NCBI GenBank assembly: GCA_026545225.1
Contig: CM048846.1
Location: 55,132,770-55,196,769, forward strand
Length of the DNA: 64,000 nucleotides
Source: Cornus controversa
Lineage: Eukaryota > Streptophyta > Magnoliopsida > Cornales > Cornaceae
Reading direction: 5' to 3'
In this document: positions 22,674-34,239 of the stretch, in pieces
Layout: every line of letters starts with the position of its first letter
Position numbering within the stretch: position 1 is the stretch's first letter
Notes under the pieces: generated by a model
Databases searched by the model: none
Told to the model about the DNA's origin: nothing
The model's input: the letters and a program-made list of their open reading frames with translations, nothing else
Translations under genes and position numbers: made by a program

Positions 22674-23084
22674 CCCAAGGCATGAAATGACCAAAACACC
22701 CCTTAAGTCATTTAACGTACCTTCCTGACCTCTATTTTTTGAATTCAAAAATGGCTATCACCCTGAAATCAATTCTACATCTCTTCTAACATTCCAAATG
22801 GTATAAAATCAACAATAAGATTTTCCAAAAAAATATCTAATTTTTTGGGCTCGACGTTGTAGGTCCCGACAATCCAAAATCTCAAAATAAGTCAAATGGC
22901 TCAAAAAACTCTCCAGACCTCTAAACGAGTCCCCACATATGTAAATCATGAATAAGGCACATGTATATCTATCTATAATCCTATTTCAGAAAGAAAATAA
23001 ATAAATAAATTGGATCTCTACAAATGAGTTCCAAACCAAGCAAGTATTCTTTGAATACAAAAAAGGAAGAAAAGGATAGGAACA

Positions 23085-23640
23085 AAAGTGCTATATAGGA
23101 GAAATGTAAAAGACTTTAAATGAACTATTTTTCAAAGTAAATATACGTATAGTATATATATCATGTATGAGGTAATTCAATCTTCAATCTTCTAGGAACT
23201 TAAAGCATTGGTGATGAACTTGAGACATTGGAAATACAATATAAATGTAAAGACTTATAAACAAAATTTAAAGACTTGAAATGTAAAGACTTGAAAATAA
23301 AAATAAAGACATATAGTAAATATATCATATATGGGGTCATTCAACCACCAATCTTCTATGAAACTTGAAGCATTGGTGGTGAACTTATGACCATTGAAGT
23401 GTAAATTTAAATATAAGACTTGAAATGTAAATACTTGAAAATAAAGTGCATGAAATGTGAAGAGATGAATTAAAAGTGCATGAAATGTAAAGACATAAAT
23501 TAAAGTGCTAGAAAATGTAAAGAATTTGAATGAAATGTAAAGAACTTGAAAAAGTGCAAGAAATGTAAAGACTTGAAATGTAAACACCATAGAAATGGTG
23601 AAGAAATAACAAAACAACCTTCTAATAACTCTTCATTGTA
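23085..23640. repeat. Left inverted arm of a foldback-like element
   Basis: Reverse-complement match to 34240-34750. The arm is built of repeats of 'gaaatgtaaagacttgaaa' and of a unit with CACCA-ATGCTT and GGTTGAATTACC when read on the minus strand. Outer 60 bp (23023-23084) match nothing else here. Open frames on either strand within it are low-complexity. Confidence 0.7.
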
Positions 23641-23679
23641 TGAAGGCTTGAAGGTTGAAAGTGGAGGACGATGGAGGCT

Positions 23680-25161
23680 TGTAGACACCCATTTTGACCT
23701 CCTTCTTCTTTTAAAATTTCCAAACCATTCATACCAGGTTTTGGATTCCAGCTCCCCAAGCATGAACTAAAAAGGGCCCACACAAAAAGTCCAAAAAGGA
23801 CAAAAATTGTCTGGTCCACCAAATCAACAAATGAATCCCACCAATGCATTCATTAGGCCTCAAAACCTTAGAAAATAGTACCCATAGAGATCACAGACCT
23901 TCTCAAGCGCCCTTGAAAAGGGCAAAATAGTGATTCCAAAAAATCAGTTTGTAATTCGTCTACCCAAATGATGAACATACTTCACCATTGAGTTAAAAGG
24001 TGTTGAGAAACACAAAATTTACTACTCATAAAGAACGTGAGTCTTCCCGAACACTTGATTTCACTCAAACCCTAGAACAGGAACCGTCAACACAAAAGTT
24101 TGACCAACAAGTCATTTGTCAAATCAATTAACAGACCTCACCACCATGATCTTAAGTCCCAAAAACCTTAGTATACACTGTAATATTGACACATTTCCAA
24201 CCCAGACATCCCATTGACCAAAACCCTAAATCAAGGTCAAATCGGTCAACTTAAAAGTTTGACCGATAAAACATTCATCAAATCAATGAACGGACCTCAC
24301 TACCTTGATCGTAGGGTCTAAAAACCCTAGGCACTCTAAAAACCCCAGGACAAAAGTGCTCTTTTTGCTGCGCACATTGTCTGACAAATCTGAAATTTCA
24401 TTTTTGATAAAGTGACATTATTTTATTTAATTAAATCAATATAGGGACATCATGAATGAGAGGATCCCCAAAAATACCAAATTTTCTCCCTATAAAAAGG
24501 CTAATTTGGCGAATTCAGCTAGAGGGTGACACGTGGTGGCTGCCACCAATTTCTGTAAAAAAAAAAAAAAAAAATTTGCGAAATTTTTTGCGAAAATTAT
24601 TAATTTTCGTGAAAATTATTAATTTTCGTGAATGTCCTTGATCGATCTCATCCAATGGTTCATGTTCACCCAACCTCAAAATCAACTTTGGAGGGCTAGG
24701 ATTTGCTTGGGTTGAGCCAAAACTCACCATTTTTTGATCTGATGGTCCACATTCATCAAATACAATTTTCATCACTCAACTCACATTGCCCACATCCAAT
24801 ATCTAACATTTATTCTCACAAAAATCAAGGGCATATATTGTAGGAGAGTCATTAAATGCCATTACACATTATATATGAGACCTTTTTGGTTATTTTATAT
24901 TTTCCATCCTAGGGCTCACATTCATTCACTTTAATCTAATGGCTCACATCAATCAAGACCTCCCCACCTTTGATTATAAATAGCCCCCTATTCTCTTCAT
25001 TTTCACAGACCATTACACTTATAATATACTCTCTCTCACTATATTTGGAATTCTCTCTCTAGATTTTTAGAACTCTCCCTCTCTAAGAGAAGCCTAGAGC
25101 TCTCTCTCCCTCGCTCTCTCTATATCTACACTTATATATCTACCATCTTCTTCTATCTTCA
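23680..25161 (+). repeat. LTR-like promoter segment starting TGTAGACACCCA
   Basis: The start resembles that of a Ty3 LTR. A TATA box (TATAAATAG, about 24976-24984) is followed by a CT-rich region, as in other LTRs here. A unit with 'aaaagtttgaccgataaa' and 'cggacctcactaccttgatc' occurs twice (about 24095-24180 and 24245-24330). It breaks off at 25161 where the Athila element is inserted, and I could not recognise an LTR 3' end after 34214. No genes. Confidence 0.5.
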
Positions 25162-26184
25162 TGATCGGCGTTGAGTGTTACACATTCTAGCCTCTTAACT
25201 TGTGTATTTTATTCTCTTAGTGATAGATTATTTTGTTATTTTACTTCATTTTAGTGTTTTCTGTATTTTCAGGGCCTTAATGATTATTTCAGTTAAAACC
25301 ATAATTTTGGGCTTTTAAAGACGACATCCAAGATGGTTAGATGAAGCCTACATCAAATGGATCCATTCAACCATTTATTTCAACTCAAATCAGCCCAAGG
25401 AAGAGGTCCAAGAGAATTACAGCTTCTTAAGAAGGTTTCAGGCCTGAAGCCCAAATCTGCGCATAATACAGTCTTAATCCCGTTTTGGAAAATGGACCAA
25501 AAGTCTTATTTTCGAGCGTCAAATCGACTTAATTTTGACATGAATTGAACGAAATTCGATTGAGCACACTTTTGTATTTCACGAAAATTCCGTGAATCGG
25601 ACTTCTAGTGGGTCAAAAGTTATGCTGAACATCAGTAGGAAAAACCCACCTGATTAGTGCTGCGGGAAAACCTAATTAATTCCTAATTGGATTAGGACTT
25701 TGGTGTATTCTCTTGGGGCATAAAGTGAAGACTTGGAGGTTGACCTGGGGGAGAGATTACAGAGATGAGAGTCTGGGAGGGCTGAGAAGAGAACAGAAAC
25801 ATATTCGGAGAGCCATTGGAGAACGAGGTCATACGCATAATTCCTGAAGATGATGCCTTCTTCCTTAACAGTTGAAGCTTCTTCTTATACCATGAGCGGC
25901 TAGTTCATCCACTAGGGTTTTGATGTAGCCCTAACAAAGCATCAATGGTTTGATTGTTTTAATTATTGGGGACCTTTATATACATGCATAGATTGTGTAA
26001 TTGAGAGGATTCTTATTATAGAATTGAGCAATAAAAGTCTTATAAATTCAGTTTCAATGATTTCTTATCTTGTCTTAGATATTTGTTATTGTTATTAAGA
26101 GTTTTGATGGATTATGCCTAGAGAAGATGAACCACACTGCACCCTAGATTAGAGTAGTTAGGCAGATGGCCCATGCCAATCGAA
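25162..26184 (+). repeat. 5' LTR of the Athila element, truncated
   Basis: It starts TGATCGGCGTTGAG and follows the 3' LTR (32728-34209) to CCAATCGAAG at 26184. About 90 bp present in the 3' copy near 33635-33720 are missing, and everything after 26184 (about 400 bp of LTR) is deleted. Confidence 0.9.
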
Positions 26185-26185
26185 G

Positions 26186-26760
26186 AGGGATGCAAGCTTC
26201 CACAAGCAACCCACACCATGAGCAAGTTTAAGCTATTACCACTTTGAGGAGTGGGAAGACAATTGATAATAAGGTGGGTGAGAAGAAAGAAGAAGAAAAA
26301 GTGACCACAAGTCCAAGTGCTGAAAGTCCTTATGAGCCCAAGGCTCCTTTCCCACAACGTTTTCTTGAAGCATCTAAATTGGGGAAGTAAGGGGACAAGC
26401 TGCATGACATGATGGAGGTGTTTCGACAAGTGAAGATTAATTTGCCACTCCTTGATGCCATCAAGCAAATTCCTCCTTATGCTAAATTTTTGAAGGACTT
26501 GTGCACTCAGAAAAGGCATTCTAAAAGCCATGTGCCAAAGAAAACGATGCTGCCACAACAAGTGAGTTCTATAATTCAGCAGTGCACTCCTCCCAAGTAC
26601 AAAGATCCTGGTGCTCCAACTATCTCATGCATCATTGGGGAGCACCATGTTAATAAAGCTCTTCTTGATTTGGGTGCAAGTGTGAATTTGTTGCCCTACT
26701 CAGTGTACTTACAATTGGGCTTGGGAGAATTGAAGCCTACCTCAGTGGTGTTGTAATTTA
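26186..26760 (+). pseudogene. gag-pol: Athila gag remnant and protease
   Basis: The frame reads ITTLRSGK (about 26236-26262), the conserved phrase at the end of Athila gag. There is a stop near 26390. The stretch 26409-26756 holds LPLLDAIKQIPPYAKFLKDLC and the protease site LLDLGASVNLLP (about 26660-26700), where the usual Asp-Ser/Thr-Gly-Ala is read as Asp-Leu-Gly-Ala as often found in this clade. It ends with LKPTSVVL and a stop at 26756. The gag N-terminal part is missing. Confidence 0.85.
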
Positions 26761-28986
26761 CAGACAGATCAACAAAGTAACCTCGAGGAATCATTGAAGA
26801 TGTGCTCATTAAAGTGGACAAGTTCTATTTTCCTGTTGATTTTATTGTACTTGACACTGATCCGGTTCATAACCCGAAGAGACACATTCCAGTGATCCTT
26901 GGTCGACCTTTCTTAGTTACAGCTGATGCTTGCATAAATTATAGGTGGGGATCATGGATATTTCATTTGGCAATATGAATGTCAAGCTTAATGTGTTCAA
27001 TGCTATCCAACACCCTCCAGATCAGAGTGATGTGTTTTGCATGGATGATATTGATGAATGTGTAGAGGAAGTTATTTCATCCTCTATATATAAAAATTCC
27101 TTGGAGGTATGTAAGTCTCTTTATGACTATGAGACACTTTATGATGAATAGTTGTGTAAAGAGGTGAATTCCATGTTAAAAGTGGATGCTATTCAGACTA
27201 CTCTGCCATGGAGAATTCCAATTGAGCCATTACCGTCTCTCTCTAGCACTCCCCTAGTGCCTTCATTGGAGTACCCTCCGCCATTAGAGTTGAAGCGTTT
27301 GCCTGACAAGTTAAAGTATGTATTTTTGGGGGCACAGAAAACTCTTCCTGTTATAATTGCCTCTGATCTGACAGAAACTCAAGAGAAGAGCTTAGTAGAG
27401 GTCTTATATCAAAATTGTGAAGCAATTGGGTGGAGTGTTGCTGATCTTAAGGGCATTGATCCCTCGATTTGCATGCACAAAATTCATTTAGAAGAAGGAT
27501 GTAAACCATCTAGAGAGGCACAGAGGCGACTAAACCCCAATATAATGGAGGTGGTGAAGAAAGAGGATGTCAAGTTACTTGAGGCAGGCATAATTTATCC
27601 GATTTCTGATAGCACATGGGTGAATCCAACACAAGTGGTCCCTATGAAGTCTGGTCTTACTATTGTTCCTAACTCTATAGGAGAGCTTGTTCCACAACGT
27701 ACTGCCACTGGTTGGCGTGTTTGCATTGATTATAGAAAGCTCAATTCCATGACAAGGAAAGATCACTTCCCTCTTCCATTCATTGATCAAATACTTGAAA
27801 GGTTAGCTAGTTAGAGCTATTATTGCTTTCTAGATGGCTACTCTGGTTATAACCAAGTGGCTATGGATCCAGAAGATCAAGAAACTACTTTCACTTGTCC
27901 CTTTGGTACTTTTGCTTATCGTCGTATGCCATTTGGATTATGTAACGCTCCGACGACATTCTAGAGGTGTATATGATGGCCATCGTTTCTGACATGGTGG
28001 AAAAATTATTGGAGGTGTTCATGGATGACTTCTCTATTTTTGGATTATCCTTTGAAAATTGTTTGAGCAATTTATCACTTGTGCTTCAAAGGTGCCGAGA
28101 ACGAAATTTGGTACTCAATTGGGAGAAGAGCCATTTCATGGTGAAAGAGGGTATTGTATTGGGCCATATTGTTTCAGAGAGGGGTATTGAAGTTGATAAA
28201 GTAAAGATCGACCTAATTGCAACTTTGCCTCATCCAACTTCGGTAAGGCAAGTTCGATCTTTCTTAGGCCATGCTGGGTTCTATAGAAGACTCATCAAGG
28301 ATTTCAGTAAAGTTGCTCGACCATTATGCCATTTGTTATCTAAAGATGTTCCATTTACGTTTGATGAAGACTGTGTGCAAGATTTTGAAAAGCTTCAGTC
28401 TCTGTTATCCTTTGCACCAATTATACAATCTCTAAAATGGGCTCTACCTTTTGAAATCATGTGTGATGCCTCTGATTATACAGTAGGAGCAGTGTTGGGA
28501 CAAAGAGAAGAGAAACGACCACTTGTCATATATTACGCTAGTAAGACTTTCTCTGATGCCCAACTCAATTATACAACCACAGAGAAAGAGCTTCTAGCTG
28601 TAGTATTTGCCTTGGACAAGTTTCGTTCTTATTTATTGGGGTCGAAGGTGGTTGTCTACTCTGATCATGCAGCATTGAGACATTTATTGGCGAAGAAAGA
28701 AACCAAATCGCGTCTTATTCGATGGATTTTATTATTGCAAGAATTCAATTTGGAAATAAAAGACAAGAAGGGGACTGAGAATGTGGTTGCGGATCATTTA
28801 TCTCGGATTGAGTTTGAGCAGGTGATCGATGCATTACCTATTCGAGACTCATTTCTGGATGAACAATTATTTGGAATTTGTGAGATGGAAGTTAATGGGC
28901 AAAGGTTAAAGCATTGTGTGGAAGGATGTGTGCCAAGAAGAGACGTAGAGTCCGTTAACTTGACGGATCCCGTCTATCCGACTTAA
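26760..28986 (+). pseudogene. pol: Athila pol: reverse transcriptase and RNase H, fused to an integrase tail
   Basis: Protease end and linker lie at 26760-27151. Reverse transcriptase starts in 27152-27814 ([23 protein letters not shown]), has a stop at 27812, continues with YSGYNQVAMDPEDQ and GTFAYRRMPFGLCNAP, then shifts frame near 27965. 27967-28986 is open: FMDDFSIFG (catalytic YVDD region read as FMDD), RNase H with IMCDASDYTVGAVLGQ and DHAALRHLLAKKE, and VVADHLSRIE. Right after the residues LFGICEM the frame goes into VNGQRLKHC and LTDP, the end of the integrase, so the zinc finger and catalytic core are gone without loss of frame. Confidence 0.9.
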
Positions 28987-29029
28987 TCCCTTCGGAGAGT
29001 TAATTGTCTCCTACGGACGTTAAATTGTA

Positions 29030-29870
29030 GGTTTTGTATGTATTTCTATCCTTTAATTTCTTTAATTTTCTTTGATTTTAATTTTTAGTTTTAGTTTTCT
29101 TAAGTTTTCTTTCAATTCTAGTTGCGTTTTAATGTTTTTTCTTTGAGTTTTTGATGTATAAGTTGCTTTAAGAGGATGCCAAGAGGTGTACCGAGGTATT
29201 TGGACTCAAGACGGGTGAAAAAACGTGCTCTCGGTCGACCTTGGGCGATGGAGACTCAAAAATTACAAGTCCCGGTCGACTTTGGGCGATGAAGGGTCAA
29301 ACAGGTTCCAGGAGGGGGATCGATCGCCCCAATTAAGGGGGATCGATCGCCCCTTGATATGTTTCAAGGATGACCACCACCAGCTGGGCGATCGATCGCC
29401 CATGGCTGGGGGGATCGATTGCCTAGGCCCAACATGGGGCTGCCTGAATTTTTAAGGCCTATAAAGGCCACCTCTACTCCTTTGTTGATACTACTTGCAT
29501 CCTTGACCTCTTTGAGCTCCAATTCAAGTCCTACTTCAACCGAAAAATTATTTTCTTCAATTGGTGAGTATTAAACAAGTATTCAACCTTAATCATCATC
29601 AACATCAACATCAAACCGGATTGATAATCATTACTTCTCAAAGGAAGCTCTCACTTTTTCAAGTTCAACATCAAAGTAAGTGAAGTTTTTCTTTGGTGAA
29701 ATTGTGCAAATCTTTTTGAGGGCTTTTGAAGACCAAGTTTGGGGGATCAATTTGGTGCATTTAATTGTTCAATTTGGGTGAAAAAATTGCTGAAAAGAGG
29801 AGGTTGAAGATACAATTTTATTGTGCACGCCAAGTGTTTGGTTTAATTCCTCAACCAGACTTTTTCTACT
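29030..29870 (+). other. Spacer between pol and the third reading frame, with a palindrome cluster
   Basis: Non-coding leader-like sequence. It includes the GATCGATCGCCCC cluster (29215-29420), a poly-CT and TCAAC-rich stretch (29500-29640), and AT-rich DNA. No gene is seen. Confidence 0.6.
29315..29422. repeat. Cluster of palindromic word GGGCGATCGATCGCCC
   Basis: Four copies at about 29315-29330, 29337-29353, 29386-29401 and 29410-29424. The third is a perfect 16-nt palindrome; the first two read GGGGATCGATCGCCCC. Related half-words (CGGTCGACCTTGGGCGAT) occur twice just upstream at about 29231 and 29273. Confidence 0.8.
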
Positions 29871-29873
29871 TCT

Positions 29874-31085
29874 ATGGCACTAAAGAGAGCAATTCACCAA
29901 GGTGCTTCAAGTTCACGCAATCCTCGCCTAACGAGGCATGATTCAACACCCGATTCTTCGAGATCTCGCCGAGAAAGTATTCATGAGAGATGGCATCCAA
30001 GGGCTTTGAACTTTGAAACAACGTTTGACATAGCCGAACTATATGGTATGTTTCCCGAGACACGATGGGGGATTTCTGACATCTGTCGTCGTCGGTCGGC
30101 ATCGATTTTTGTTCCACTCTCTTTTATTATCTACCCGAGGCTTGTCAAGGTATTTTATCAGAACTTAATGCCAAAACCTGATGAGTGGGATGTGCTTATT
30201 TCTTCAGTAGATGGAATAGTAGTTCAGGTGGATATGTCATCCATTGCTATTGCCATGGGTTGTCCTCATGAGTGTCCAGATGATTTGACTCATATCTATA
30301 CTCCTCTACCCGATGATTTTTTAGTGGGTAATTTGGTTGCACGTTTGTGTGCTAATCAATTTTTCGGGCTGAAAAGGAATGCAGCTTCCAAGTCTTCTAT
30401 GCCAAATCATTTATGGTTCCTTGATGTTGTGTTGCTCAAGAATATATGTCCCATTCGACATAAAATCGAGAGACGTCAAGAGTTCCTCAGATCTTTATAT
30501 GCCATATATTTTGGGCATTGGCTGTCGTTCCCATAGATTGTTTGGGGCCAGATGGAAAAGTTCTATTCCAAAGTTGTGGCCAAGGTACTAGACAGTGCAA
30601 GTGACTGGGAGTTTCCATTCCCTACTATCATTCATCAGTTGCTTATTGCACAGGGGTATGCAGTCCATGAGGATGAGCTTGCCTTTCCACATGATATTCA
30701 TTATGGCACGCACGACTGGAATCTGAGCTGATCTCATATGCACCAGAGAATCATTGCGGCGCCTGGTGAAGTGTCTCGATTGGCCCAGGGAGGAGAACAT
30801 GTAGATATACCACCACCGGTAGAAGATCCAGAGGAGATGGAAGCAGAAAAAGAGGAGGTACATGCACAAGATGGTGGCCATGATTATCAGTATTTAGAGG
30901 GGCAGATTGCTGGGTTGACAGCTCAGTTTGGCACCCTACAGACACAGTTTGGAGCAATGAGGAAAGAGATGGCAGATCACTTTTGTGAAACTCGCCAAGA
31001 CCAACTAGAGATGAGGAGGATACTGCGTGCACTGATGCGCCAGGCAAACTTGGATCCAGATGCTCAGTCACCACCACATCCTTGA
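29874..31085 (+). pseudogene. Third reading frame of the Athila element (env-like position)
   Basis: The first part (29874-30536, 220 residues) has the 'putative plant transposon protein' type domain (NFETTFDIAELYGMFPETRW and the CPHECPDDLTHIYTPLPDDF region) common in Athila/Tat elements. A TAG at 30534-30536 breaks the frame, which then continues (VWGQMEKFYSKVVAKVL, LLIAQGYAVHEDELAFP). A second stop lies near 30730. The C-terminal part (30738-31085) is rich in Glu and Gln and would form a coiled coil (about residues 55-105 of that stretch). No signal peptide or membrane anchor is evident, so an envelope role is not supported by sequence. Confidence 0.75.
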
Positions 31086-32727
31086 CAGGAAGGTAAATAT
31101 CTTTTGTATTTTATTTTCTTTTATTTTTAGTTTTTATTTTTATTTTTATTTTTAGTTTATTTTTCTTTCTGTAGTTAGGTTTTTATTATTATTATTATAA
31201 AAAAAAAATTTTTTTTTTTTGGAATTTTTCTCTTTCATATTTATTTTCACCCATACTATTTCACTTGATCTTTGGGGTATAGTGGTTTGTTTTGACAGGT
31301 TATAACATCCAAATTTGGGGGTGTGCTTGCATTGCCTTCATGTTATTGGTGTGCTCTATTTTCTTCCCACTCCTCCATGGTTCTGGTAACATCGTTCTTA
31401 CTCTTCTCTATGCTTTAATTGGGTGTACATTGAGGACAATGTACAGTTTAAGTTTGGGGGTGAGGCGATGCCTATTTTTGTGCTTATTGCATTATGGGGG
31501 AAAATTTGTGTGGAATTCTTCTTGTTTTTAGGATTTTTGTTTATTTTATTTTTCTTAGTTTGTTTATTTTATTTTATTATTATTTTTTTTTAGATAGAAT
31601 GTTTTGACATTATTTAAGGTATTAGTACCTTATGTAGGTGCATAACTTGCAATTTTTGAGTATGTTTTAAATTTTTGGAAACTATGGTTTAAATTATGTG
31701 GTTTTAATCATGGTTTGCATTAATATGTTTTGGAGTAATTAGTTTTAGTTTCCTTACATGCACAAACACACTAGCATAATCTTATGGGGTATAAACTTTG
31801 GTTTTGAGTTATTGAGTTACATATGCTTGATATTAATTAGTATCTCTTGAGAATGAGTACCGATGATGTGTTTACTTGACTTCAATGATGAAAAAAAAAA
31901 GAAAAAAAAAAGAAAAAATATGTGATGAATAAGCAAATTAATTTGATCCTTTTCATGAGTAATCGGGCCTCTATGCCTCAGGAAGCACGGAGTGTTCGCG
32001 TCAAAAGTGAAAGGGTGAGAAAAGATGAGCATTGGTTGTCTTGATTTGTAGCCTGACTGATTCGAGTAATTAGGTTCTTCGGGGTATCTTAAAGCCTAGT
32101 GCCCTAAAGCCATCTGGTTTGGGAGTCACTGATTGAAATCTTGCTACATGGATCTTTCAGAAAGCTTAATAAATCAAGACATTGCACAACTAATAAAGAA
32201 AAAAAAAGAATGAGGAAAGAATAAAAGTCATGTATTCATGTTTGGAAGTATGATTTCAATAAGGGGAGCTAGTGAGTTGATGGGGTATGTGCCTTAATAT
32301 ATTCAGAGCTTGGGTATGCTACATGAGATGACTGCTAGTTCACTTTACACAAGGGACTAGAGTTGGTTATTTTGAGATATGTTGATGTGAATTATGTGTG
32401 GGGACCATTGATTTGAATTATGGAATTTAAAAATTTGAAATTATTCTTGAATGCAAGTTTGTAACTATGTATTGTAATCTTCTTCTTGAATTAATGTTGA
32501 AACAGAATTTTGAATGTTTGTGGGTAACATTTCTGGAAACCCTCACGAGACTAAACTCGTCCACTAGGGGGAACCTAGGGGTTTAAAGGCTTGTTGCATA
32601 TGCTAAATGCAATCGTTTCTCCCACGAAAGTGGAGTTGGGTAGTTTAGTTAGTGTTTAGTAGTTTCTTTGTTTTGGTTTTGTTTTATTCTATTGCTAAGG
32701 GACTAGCAATATGTAAGTTTGGGAGTG
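31086..32727 (+). other. Athila 3' non-coding region with several polypurine tracts
   Basis: No gene. Polypurine-like tracts are AATTTGGGGGTGTG (about 31312), AAGTTTGGGGGTGAGG (about 31449) and AAGTTTGGGAGTG (about 32716, directly before the 3' LTR, presumably the primer for plus-strand synthesis). Poly-T and poly-A runs occur at about 31100-31220 and 31885-31920. Confidence 0.7.
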
Positions 32728-34209
32728 TGATCGGCGTTGAATGTTACGCATTCTAGCCTCTTAACTTGTGTATTTTATTCTCTTAGTGATAGATTATTTT
32801 GTTATTGTACTTCGTTTTAGTTAAAACCATGATTTTGGGCTTTTAAAGATGACATCCAAGATGGTTAGATGAATCCTACATCAAATGGATCCATTCAACC
32901 ATTTATTTTAACTCAAATCAGCCCAAGGAAGAGGTCCAAGAGAATTACAGCTGCTTAAGAAGGTTTCGGGCCTGAAGCCCAAATCTGCGCATAATACAGT
33001 CTTAATCCCATTCTAGAAAACGGACTAGAAGTCTTATTTTCGAGCCTCAAATCAACTTAATTTTGGTATGAGTTGAACGAAATTCGATTCAGCACACTTT
33101 TGTATTTCACGAAAATTCCATGAATCGGACTTCTAGTGGGTCAAAAGTTGGGCCGAACGTCAGTAGGAAAAACCCACCTGATTAGTGCTGCGGGAAAACC
33201 TAATTAATTCGTAATTGGATTAGGACTTTGGTGTATTCTCTTGGGGCATAAAGTGAAGGATTAGAAGCAGAGTTGGGAGAGCTTGGGGAGTCATTACAGA
33301 GATTGGAGAGTCTGAGAGGGCTGAGAACTAAACAGAAGACATACTTTGCAGAGCCATTGGAGAACGAAGTCATACGCATAATTCGTGAAGATGATGCATT
33401 CTTCCTCAACAGTTAAAGCTTCTTCTTCTACCATGAACGATTAATTCATCCACTAGGGTTTTGATGTAGCCCTAACAAAGCATCAATGGTTTGATTGTTT
33501 TAATTATTGGGGACCTTTATATACATGCATAGATTGTGTAATTGAGAGGATTCTTATTATAGAATTGAGTAATAAAAGTCTTGTAAATTCAGTTTCAATG
33601 ATTTCTTATCTTGTCTTAGATATTTAGTTGTTATTATTGAACTCAATCTCTCTTATTTTCTGTGATCATGAGAGCGATTATTCCACAATGGTAATCACTG
33701 AATATATTATTAAGAGCTTTGATGGATTATGCCTAGAGAAGATGAACCATACTGCACCCTAGATTAGAGTAGTTAGGCAGATGACCCATACCAATCGAAG
33801 ATAGTCCATGGCTTAGCCTTAATCGTATGTTATCTTCTTGACGGATGAAGGTGAGCTTGTAGCCACCGACACCATTTATGCATGATGTAATCCCCCATAA
33901 TTGATTCAATTGACCATTGATTGTGGAGTTAGTGGTGAAGTCAAATATCCTAGATTTCTCTCATATTATCTTCACTTTCTATTTCCTTTGATTTATTTTA
34001 TTTTGCTTTTTAATTAGTTTAGTTTAAAAATCAAAATTCTTTTCTCTTAAATTTAATTAGAATTAATTCAGTATTCCAACTCATCAGACCATAATCCCTG
34101 AGGTACGATACCTCTTTCGATAGCCCTATTCTGGAAGGAATTCGTTCTATTGCGAAGTGTGAAAATTTTTAATTGATATACTTTTTGAGTCACACTCACA
34201 CACGAATCA
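32728..34209 (+). repeat. 3' LTR of the Athila element (1482 bp, full length)
   Basis: TGATCGGCGTTGAATG to CACACACGAATCA. It is the reference copy for the LTRs at 16785-18282 (minus), 25162-26184 and 46514-47944 (minus). A TATA-like TTTATATACA sits at about 33517-33526. Confidence 0.92.
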
Positions 34210-34239
34210 CTTCAACCTAAAAGCTCTCTGGCCATGAAG

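Larger units (their letters stand above)
18707..23022 (-). mobile_element. Very long Ty3-type LTR (about 4.3 kb, minus strand)
   Basis: On the minus strand it starts TGTAGAGATCC (23022) and ends CGGGATGTGACA (18707). It shares the start, the TATA region and the phrase TCA-TTAACGTACC with the LTR at 43027-45540, so the two are one broad family, but this copy is 1.8 kb longer. The extra length is a C/A-rich block bordered by repeats. No primer site or internal region adjoins it, and the flanking 5-mers do not match. The small open frames in it (for example 21146-21472) are products of biased composition and are not called as genes. Confidence 0.65.
25162..34209 (+). mobile_element. Athila/Tat-type Ty3 element (9 kb), integrase core deleted
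   Basis: Flanked by a perfect 5-bp duplication CTTCA (25157-25161 and 34210-34214). Order: 5' LTR (truncated internally), the end of gag, protease, reverse transcriptase, RNase H joined to an integrase tail, a spacer, an Athila-type third reading frame, a long 3' non-coding region with several polypurine tracts, and the 3' LTR. The primer site and most of gag are lost between about 26184 and 26200. The family is supported by ITTLRSGK before the protease, LKPTSVVL after it, and the third reading frame. Solo or partial LTRs of the family also occur at 16785-18282 and 46514-47944. Confidence 0.93.

Noticed and set aside
23255-23849. Minus-strand frames rich in Phe and Leu, membrane-protein-like
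   Set aside because: They are translations of the repeated 'gaaatgtaaagacttg' arm of the foldback-like repeat.
29874-31085. True retroviral envelope protein
   Set aside because: The frame is in the env position, but I see no signal peptide, cleavage site or membrane anchor. Only the plant retroelement third-frame domain and a coiled coil are supported.
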